From: Brachyhypopomus gauderio
Lineage: Eukaryota > Chordata > Actinopteri > Gymnotiformes > Hypopomidae
DNA: 64,000 nucleotides
NCBI RefSeq assembly: GCF_052324685.1
Contig: NC_135228.1
Span: forward strand, 16,635,111-16,699,110
Reading direction: 5' to 3'
The notes beneath the pieces were generated by a model, which saw only the letters and a list, made by a program, of their open reading frames with translations, was not told the origin of the DNA and did not search any database. This document shows positions 35,810 to 46,400 of the stretch, in pieces (positions within the stretch are counted from its first letter, which is position 1; every line of letters starts with the position of its first letter). The position numbers and the translations under genes were made by a program.

Positions 35810-38800
35810 CAGTGAATATATATAAATAAACTTTTGCATATGCAATAAGTAGGTGATGCAAAAACGTCCATGCTGAGAGAACCTTCTGACCAAAAATAGC
35901 CGATGAGTCCCCACTGAAGCGGACAGGTGACACTCTTTGTGTATAATGGACTTAAAGCTCATTTTCACAGAAGGTGGTGGATTTGCCGAAATTCTTGAGG
36001 TTATTTGGATCTCTTGGTCTGAAAGAAGAAGTCTTGAAGCTTCCTGAAGTTTTGCACCTCACGAAGCACTGAAGCCTGCTGGTGCAGGGAGGAGAGGCAT
36101 GGTGTGTGAGACAGGCAGAAGATGCGTGAGACAGGCACAGCGTGTGTGAGACAGCCCAGGCTGGGCGCCTGGCTATGATTAATGTGCCCACGAGCACCTG
36201 GCTGATTGATTATTGGGGCTGCTGCTTCACAATTTCACGAAAGTAGGAATTAAACAAGATTTGGGGAGAATCTTTCATCCGAGACTTTCGCAACGGTGGA
36301 CAGTGAAGGCAGAATGCTAGTCTGAAGTGTCTGAGCGTTGGGATTAAAGCCGCATTACTCTGCTTGTGAGGTCAAAGCGAGATCCCAGATCAACCCTAGT
36401 GCCAGGGCGAGACTCATCTCAAACAGGGAGACTGGATCATCTCAAACAGGGAGACTGGATCATCTCAAACAGGGAGACTGGATCATCTCAAACAGGGAGA
36501 CTGGATCATCTCAAACAGGGAGACTGGATCATCTCAAACAGGGAGACTGGATCATCTCGAACAGGGAGACTGGATCATCTCAAACAGGGAGACTGGATCA
36601 TCTCAAACAGGGAGACTGGATCATCTCGAACAGGGAGGCTGGCTCATCAGACTGAGCGCTTTGCTAATTCTTCAAGAACATGGGGAAAGACGGTGATAAA
36701 TAGCCCCGTCGGCCATCACACTCACCTACTCGTTATTATAATTACAGAAGCCGCTGTTTCATGCCTCTTCACTGCGGACGGCTCTCCCTGGGATCAATAA
36801 CAAAACACCAAATCTGTGCTCGACAGAAATGACCCACTCTTCTCAATACCTGCTGTACTGCCGATGCTGAAAAATGATCCACCCCCTCCCTGATGAATGG
36901 CGAAAATTGTATGAACTTGCTGGAGAGCAATCATTTAGAAGCTCATCACAAGGGCAGCCGGGTGGTAATAACTCAGGAGTCTGCTGTTCTCCGTTCCAGG
37001 GCCTGGGGCTAAGGGGCGCACACTCCCACACAGGCATCTCAGCTATTCTCCATCTGTCTCGACCTGCGCCGGCCACGTTCACACCGCCCGCTGGCCAAAT
37101 CAAACTGCTTCTGCGTGGAGAATTACGGCCATGCGTAAGAAGTCCAAAGGAATCACTGGGCAGTTCATCTCCAGATCCAGCAGCAGAGAGGCGGCTGCTT
37201 TGCAATTTATCAACTTAATAATTAGTTTTGTGAAACGGTATTATTAGGTCACGGTTGCTATATAAGTGTTTGTTTGTCGAAGCGTTTGCCGAACGATGCA
37301 CCCTCCCTCGCTGGGAACGAGGATGTACGGCATCAATGAGCCTCTCGAGCGCAACAACTCTGCCTCGGTTCCTAGGAAAGTCATTTCACCCATCCCTTAC
37401 ACTGCCAAGCTAAAGGCAGAGCCGACCCCTGACCTCCAGAGCTGACCCCTGACCTGCAGAACCGACCCCTGGCCCCGCCCTTCCTGTCTCTTACCCTGTG
37501 CTTCTCCTTGACCCTCTTGCTGTATTCCTTCTTGTCGAACTCCTGATCCTCCCTGCGGAGACGCTCTCTGGCTGCCTCCACGTCGATGCCCGACGTCTCG
37601 CCCGCGTCCTCATCCTCGTCCTCGGGCGTCCTCTGCAGCGGAGGCCATTCCTGCACCGCCTGTACACAGCAGCCCCGCAGGCAAGAGCATTTATTGTAGG
37701 CCATTATCATCAGAAGGAGATGAACACCTCTGGCTATGCGGCTCCATTACAGGGAAACGAGCCCACGTCCTACATAAGCCATCCGGAGCCATTTACACCG
37801 CAGGATGGCACTTTCCATTTAAAAGACACCTTCCCCCTAGCAAACAACAGACTCAGACCGCACCAGCTCGGAGGAAGACAATTCCACAGACCTCTCCGTC
37901 CTCTGTGAAGACCTTCTTGGTGTTCACTTTGAAGTTTCTCTTCAGAACTTTCTTCACCTCCTTCATTTTGGACTCTTTTTTATTCTTGGGTTTGGCGTCC
38001 TGCTTTGGTGGGAAAGATCACAATAAACATCTGATGACAGGGCAGGCCGACGGCTCATGACGCGAGCTGGGCGACCGTCACAGAACGTTGGCAGGGTTAA
38101 ATGTACTGGAATACGCCAACTTAACCGCACAGAATATTTCACTAGATACATTCCTATCTCATCACCAAAGCTTACAGTATGCAATATTCTGGACTACAAG
38201 AATTATGCACAGGAGGAATAAATGCGCTTATAGCACACACTGCACAAAACTAGCAAAAACTAAATCTTCTTCTTCTTAATCGCTGGTTTGGTGACATAAC
38301 ACAAGCTGATCTTGGCTGGTCAATACTGATCCTATGAGCAGCTATGAGTTCTTTCCTTCCTTCAGGAAGCCTTTGACTCAACGCTCAAACACAACATTCC
38401 CACATCCGAGGCGCACACCGCAAGCGAAGAGGTCCAGGGTGTAGGTGCTACCGACTGAAACAAGCCCTAATCAAAGGAGAGATGTCCCGTGTGCCCGCCG
38501 CGCTCCACACAGCACACCCTCGTGCGTCACAGCTCTGACTCGGGTCTGATCTCGGGAGCCCGCTGGGCAGTGGTTGTTTTTCCTGTGCTGGAGGCATGCA
38601 AAGGTCCGTTTGCTTTTTTTGTGTGCGTGTGCACAAGATCCCGGGAGGAGTATTAGTCAACAGAACGGAACCCATCACGGACTCTCAGACACACCACTCG
38701 CCCAGAGCTCCCAGACGAAGCTTCTAGAAGCTTCTGTTAAACTCTCTTTCAGTCGAGCAAGTGCTTACCGTCATTTAAAAGGGTTGCACTCTTTTCATTT

Positions 38801-39775
38801 GTAGTACACAGATATACTGTGTGTTAGTATTAATATACTGTGAATTAGTATTAGTAATACAAATATCTGCATTTGAAATCTCTTTTTAGTTGTAAAAATC
38901 ATTTAACCTGAATAGAACCTACAGGAGCAGAGTGTAGTGGCTGTAAACTATATTCTGAAAGAAAGTGTCTGAGGGCACCTCTTCATCCTGCTCATCATCG
39001 TTGATATTGAACACATCTCTGCGTTTGACCATCAGTAGGTCCTTCAGGTCATCATCTTCATCCTCCTCGGCACTATGGAGCAGACCTTTAGGTACACCCT
39101 CATTCTCTTCTTCGTCTACATCAGCCTCTTCCTCCTCTTCAGACTGTGAGCTGGGTCGCTCTCCTCCGAGCTGGGCCTTGAAGCTCTGGAGCTCCTGATC
39201 AGAGTCCTGGTCCGGTGTAGCACTGGTCTCCGGCGCTGCACCCACCTGTTGTTTCTGGGCCTTATCCAGGAAGCGCACGCGTGGGGCCATGGCTAGACCC
39301 AGAGACCTGCGATGGCAGCAAACACACGCACACATGCAAACACACACGCGCACAATGGAGGTGAGCTAGTATACATATACTGTATGTATGAGAAGAGCAA
39401 ATTCGTTACAGTCTGCCCAAACTGAGCCGAGAGCCAACGTATACGAACACAATCGGTGTATTACATTCAGACAAGCACATCAGTGACTAATCACGAGTCA
39501 CCAGCACAGCAGACCTTTACACACTGATCAGACTTCACAAGAGGTTACAAGAGTCTAGATACATGAGCTATTTATGTGTGTAGGGAGCAGCGGAGGCAGA
39601 ACGTCTGAAGAGCTGAAGTGAACGGGGGGGGGGGGGGGGATGAGACTCGTATGTAAGGAATCTACCCACATGGCATACGCAGGCAGCTGGAGCTGAAACA
39701 CATCAAAGACGTCTTTGTTCTTCATCAGGTAGACGGAGCGGAGATAGGACACGAAACACTGTGGGGGCAAACCAG

Positions 39776-39807
<32 letters not shown>

Positions 39808-40396
39808 CTGAGCCTCACACAGTGCAGACGGACGCCGCGGAAAGAAAAAACCGATGGTCACGCCGGGCGATTCCGCTTCTCCGCTCTTCTCAGGCAGGAC
39901 GCTCGCGAAAACGAGACCGTCGCCGTGTCCTCACAGCCTCCGAACACACGGCACTCTAAATACCAACATAACGAGAGGAAGCGAACGTGCTCGGTGCAGG
40001 AGTGGCATTGGGGGGGGGGTGTACTCACCCTCTGAGCCCTCTCCTTCTGCTCCTTCTCCTGGGCCAGGAAGGCCTCCAGTTTCGACTGCACCGACACCAG
40101 CTTGTCTGGGTTCACCCTGCATGAAGGACCAGGGGCATCAACCACCAACACGCACCGGTCCCCTTACAGCCCATTACACCACAGAGCAACCACAGCTACG
40201 TCTCCAGATTAAGCCATCAAAGATTATGCCATATTTATGATGACAAAGCGACGTTATATGTTACACTTTGCCTGCTAATTCCATTCGCATTTTCTAGGTG
40301 AATATTCATGGCAGGCAGTGTTGACTTACCATCACTATACATACAGCAGGGGAGCCAGATGTGCTCTGGCACAGGACTAAAGCTCTATTCTGGGCT

Positions 40397-40493
<97 letters not shown>

Positions 40494-43400
40494 CTGCCAA
40501 CACTGCTGCCTGCTGATAAACTAGCACCCAGATACAGCAGTAGGCAGTGAGGCCACATGCAAGGCATACGTGCGCACACACGCAAAGATACAAAACACAT
40601 GCACGGAGGAAAGCACATATGCATGCACAAACAACAACACACACACCAAGGCACACATGCCCTCATACACATCCACATAAAAATGCACATCCATTCGTGC
40701 ACACACACACACACTCACATACACACACACACGCAAAGAGGCACTCAAGCACACACAACCCAAACACATTTACACATTTATATTCATGGTAGTCTGCTGC
40801 CTCTGTTCACTCCTCTGCTATGGGGATCAGTGCACCCCGCACTCCCTCACTCACACACACACACTCCCTCACACACACACACACTCACACACACACACAG
40901 CAACACTCACTGGATTTTACTGAGAGGGACTTTTTTCTCCTGAAGCTGGGAGATCATAGCTTGCTCCTCAGAGGGCAACAGAAGGAGCAGAGCCTCCCCT
41001 CCCTCCTTATACCTGCAGAACACAGAGAACCCAGCGTCATTAATCACCATGGCTAGTGCGGTTCTCCTAGCACACAGAACACAGAGAACCCAGCGTCATT
41101 AATCACCATGGCTAGTGCGGTTCTCCTAGCACACAGAACACAGAGAACCCAGCGTCATTAATCACCATGGCTAGTGCGGTTCTCCTAGCACACAGAACAC
41201 AGAGAACCCAGCGTCATTAATCACCATGGCTAGTGCGGTTCTCCTAGCACACAGAACACAGAGAACCCAGCGTCATTAATCACCATGGCTAGTGCGGTTC
41301 TCCTAGCACACAGAACACAGAGAACCCAGCATCATTAATCACCATGGCTAGTGCGGTTCTCCTAGCACACCAGAGCCGACACCTCAACTCACGATCCGAT
41401 TTGTGACACGTCCGACTCGTGTTTCATTTTAGATTTCGTTTGATAATGAAAGATAAAACTCTCGCCTGCAGAGTCTGCTGTTACTGCAAAAACAGGGCCA
41501 CGGACAAAACAGTCCGACCGTCAACCGTCAGGCAGGTTTAGTGAAACCTAAACCCCCAGAGTGCTGCGGGGGCTGATGGGTGCTGGGGGGCCGTGGCGTG
41601 CCCCCGCCTGCCGTGGAGGAGACAGCTCGCGCGGTGCAGCCGATGGGCGAGCAGGTGCTGGAGGAGCGGTGCCGGCGGGGTGGTGGTTTGGGTGGGGATG
41701 GGGGGGGGGGTCCCAGCACAAGTCTCCGCACGCTCCACGCGGTGAGCTGGAGCAGGTGCTTCACTTCCACGCTGCCAGGGCTGAGGCACAACACACTGCT
41801 GCTGTCACTCACGGCAGAAGGCGACGCCTGTGGACCCCCCCCCCCCCCCTCCCCCCGACACCACACGGGCCGAAGCCCACACGAGGGATCACAGGGGAGT
41901 GGCTAACGCTACTGCAACTAACACCAAAGGGCATCTGCTCAGGTGAATTGTTACTGTACTACAGTAGAACCAGACAGATTACTACACTCCCGGACAAGGG
42001 CAAACTACTAAACTGCTATTACAGCAATACTGAACAATACTGCCATCTACTGGCACGGCCTTTACGCCTATTAACACCCGTCAACACACCTGGCAGTTCT
42101 CCCGACTCTGTGGATGTAAGTGTTGGCATCCTCTGGACAGTCAAACTGCAGCACCCAGTTCACAGCAGGGAAGTCTACAAACAGAAGCATTAAACACTTA
42201 TTAAGGCTTTGCAAAGCCAAGACTCCAGTCATTTTAAAGGCTAGACACAGCACTGCTGTACCAACTGCTCCTTCACAAACGCTACCTAGGTGAGGAATTA
42301 CAGGCAGGTGAGAGATTATATCATTCTGGAACTAATTTCACGCATGGAGTCTTTGCAAAACGGAAGGTTTGCAAGTGAGGGGTGTGTGAGGTGTGTATGT
42401 GTGTGTGTGTGAGGTGTGTGTGTGTGTGTGAGGTGTGTGTGTGTGTGTGTGAGGTGTGTGTGTGTGAGTGAGTGAGGTGTGTGTGAGTGAGTGAGGTGTG
42501 TGTGTGAGGTGTGTGTGTGTGTGGTGTGTGTGAGTGAGGTGTGTGTGTGAGTGAGTGAGTGAGTGAGGTGTGTATGTGTGTGTGTGTGAGGTGTGTGTGT
42601 GTGGTGTGTGTGTGTGTGAGTGAGGTGTGTGTGTGAGTGAGGTGTGTGTGTGAGTGAGGTGTGTGTGTGAGTGAGGTGTGTGTGTGTGTGTGAGGTGTGT
42701 GTGTGAGGTGTGTGTGTGTGTGTGAGGTGTGTGTGTGTGTGAGGTGTGTGTGAGGTGTGTGTGTGTGTGAGGTGTGTGTGTGAGGTGTGTGTGTGTGTGT
42801 GTGAGGTGTGTGTGAGTGAGGTGTGTGTGTGAGGTGTGTGTGTGTGAGGTGTGTGTGTGTGAGGTGTGTGTGTGTGAGGTGTGTGTGTGTGAGTGAGGTG
42901 TGTGTGTGTGAGTGAGGTGTGTGTGTGTGTGTGTGAGGTGTGTGTGTGTGTGTGTGTGTGTGAGGTGTGTGTGTGTGTGTGAGGTGTGTGTGTGTGTGTG
43001 AGGTGTGTGAGGTGTGTGTGTGAGGTGTGTGAGGTGTGTGTGTGAGGTGTGTGAGGTGTGTGAGGTGTGTGTGTGAGGTGTGTGAGGTGTGTGTGTGAGG
43101 TGTGTGAGGTGTGTGTGTGTGAGGTGTGTGTGTGTGAGGTGTGTGTGAGTGAGGTGTGTGTGTGTGAGTGAGGTGTGTGTGTGTGTGAGTGAGGTGTGTG
43201 TGTGTGTGAGTGAGGTGTGTGTGTGTGAGGTGTGTGTGTGTGAGGTGTGTGTGAGTGAGGTGTGTGTGTGTGAGGTGTGTGTGAGTGAGGTGTGTGTGTG
43301 TGTGTGAGTGAGGTGTGTGTGTGTGAGTGAGGTGTGTGTGTGTGAGTGAGGTGTGTGTGTGTGAGTGAGGTGTGTGTGTGTGTAAGTGAGGTGTGTGTGT

Positions 43401-46400
43401 GTGAGTGAGGTGTGTGTGTGTGTGAGTGAGGTGTGTGTGTGTGTGTGTGGTGTGTGTGTGTGTGTGTGAGTGAGGTGTGTGTGTGTGTGTGAGGTGTGAG
43501 TGAGGTGTGTGTGTGTGTGAGTGAGGTGTGTGAGTGAGGTGTGTGAGTGTGTGTGTGAGGTGTGTGTGTGTGAGTGAGTGAGGTGTGTGTGAGTGAGTGA
43601 GGTGTGTGTGTGTGTGGTGTGAGTGAGGTGTGTGTGTGTGTGGTGTGAGTGAGTGAGTGAGGTGTGTGTGTGAGTGAGTGAGTGAGGTGTGTGTGTGTGT
43701 GTGTGAGGTGTGTGTGTGTGAGTGAGGTGTGTGTGTGAGTGAGGTGTGTGTGTGAGTGAGGTGTGTGTGTGTGAGTGAGGTGTGTGTGTGTGAGTGAGGT
43801 GTGTGTGTGAGTGAGGTGTGTGTGTGTGTGAGGTGTGTGTGTGTGTGTGAGGTGTGTGTGTGTGAGGTGTGTGTGTGTGTGTGAGGTGTGTGTGTGTGTG
43901 TGAGGTGTGTGTGAGGTGTGTGTGTGAGGTGTGTGTGTGTGTGTGTGAGGTGTGTGTGAGTGAGGTGTGTGTGTGTGAGGTGTGTGTGTGTGAGTGAGGT
44001 GTGTGTGAGTGAGGTGTGTGTGTGTGTGAGTGAGGTGTGTGTGTGTGTGAGTGAGGTGTGTGTGTGTGTGTGTGTGTGGGGTGTGTGTGTGTGTGTGTGT
44101 GGTGTGTGTGTGAGGTGTGTGTGAGTGAGGTGTGTGTGAGTGAGGTGTGTGTGAGTGAGGTGTGTGTGTGTGAGGTGTGTGTGAGTGAGGTGTGTGTGTG
44201 TGTGTGAGTGAGGTGTGTGTGTGTGTGAGTGAGGTGTGTGTGTGTGTGTGAGTGAGGTGTGAGTGAGGTGTGAGTGAGGTGTGAGTGAGGTGTGTGTGTG
44301 TGTGAGTGAGGTGTGTGTGTGTGAGTGAGGTGTGTGTGTGTGTGTGAGTGAGGTGTGTGTGTGTGTGTGAGTGAGGTGTGTGTGTGTGAGTGAGGTGTGT
44401 GTGTGTGAGTGAGGTGTGTGTGTGTGAGTGAGGTGTGTGTGTGTGTGAGTGAGGTGTGTGTGTGTGTGAGTGAGGTGTGTGTGTGTGAGTGAGGTGTGTG
44501 TGTGTGAGTGAGGTGTGTGTGAGTGAGGTGTGTGTGAGTGAGGTGTGTGTGAGTGAGGTGTGTCACTGCACTACCGAGGCCTCTTGCGGCGATGTCTGTG
44601 GCGAAGAGCACGGCGGCCTTCTTGCGGACGAAGTCGTTGTAGACATCCACCCTCTTCAGCTGTGGCTGCTTGCCATGCAGCGCCAGCACGGAGATGCCAG
44701 GACGCATACGACAGAACACACGGAACAGATACTGTACCTGGACACACACAGAACAGATACTGTAGCTGGACACACACAGAACAGATACTGTACCTGGACA
44801 CACACAGAACAGATACTGTACCTGTGTACACACACAGAACAGATACTGTACCTGGACACACACACAGAACAGATACTGTACCTGGACACACACACAGAAC
44901 AGATACTGTACCTGGACACACACAGAACAGATACTGTACCTGGACACACACGGAAAAGATACTGTACCTGGACACACACGGAAAAGATACTGTACCTGGA
45001 CACACACGGAAAAGATACTGTACCTGGACACACACGGAAAAGATACTGTACCTGGACACACACAGAACAGATACTGTACCTGGACACACACAGAACAGAT
45101 ACTGTACCTGTACACTGAACACTCACAAGTACACTCACTGACCACTGAACACATCCCTGACAGACCCACTGACCACAGCCTTGACACCATCAACACACTC
45201 CCACTGAACACACCCCTGACACTATCAACACACTCCCACTGAACATACCCCTGACACTATCAACACACTCCCACTGAACACACCCCTGACACTATCAACA
45301 CACTCCCACTGAACACACCCCTGACACCATCAACACACTCCCACTGAACACACCCCTGACACCATCAACACACTCCCACTGAACACACCCCTGACACCAT
45401 CAACACACTCCCACTGAACACACTCCTGACACCATCAACACACTCCCACTGAACACACCCCTGACACTATCAACACACTCCCACTGAACACACCCCTGAC
45501 ACCATCAACACACTCCCACTGAACACACCCCTGACACTATCAACACACTCCCACTGAACACACCCCTGACACTATCAACACACTCCCACTGAACACACCC
45601 CTGACATGATCAACACACTCCCACTGAACACACCCCTGACATGATCAACACACTCCCACTGAACACACCCCTGACATGATCAACACACTCCCACTGAACA
45701 CACCCCTGACACGATCAACACACTTCCACTGAACACACCCCTGACACGATCAACACACTCCCACTGAACACACCCCTGACACTATCAACACACTCCCACT
45801 GAACATACCCCTGGCACACACTCACTGACCACTGAACACACTAAACACTATAAACATAGCGCATAACTTCCCATCAGATACACTAGCCGAATGCCTCACA
45901 CACATGGGATTACGGGCTTAGCCTCGAACTCTAAGCTTGGCTAGAACTTAGCCTGGATTTTCTGCCTCACGACGGATTCTTAGTAGGCTACATCACCATA
46001 GCAACTGGTGCAGCATGCCTGACCCGGCCTCAGGCAGATTCAGCTGGGATTAGGAACTGTAATATGCCACTGCAGCAATCAGCTGTCAGGAAAGTGCCGA
46101 TTTACAGATCGCCCAAACTACTGGCATACTGGCAAATCCAACACCCCCCCCCCCCCCCAACTGTGGCCACAGCGGAGAGTTTCTAGACATCTAGAATACT
46201 GGATGGCAATAATAAATCAAAACCAGACGGCCTACGGTTCTTAAGTGTGACTGCAGCATGACATTCATTACAATCACGCTCGGATCACAGCCGCCTGAGG
46301 GAACCATGAGGCCCACTCCACCAACAGACGCTCTGTTCAGGTTTATGATGCTCATATGTGAACACCATCCAGTGCTTTGATTTATCTGCACATAATGTAC

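Noticed and set aside
42338-45211. A 957-residue minus-strand open frame rich in His, Thr and Ser
   Set aside because: It is the translation of the TG-rich intron and the 28-bp minisatellite. It overlaps real ddx10 exons and has no domain of its own.
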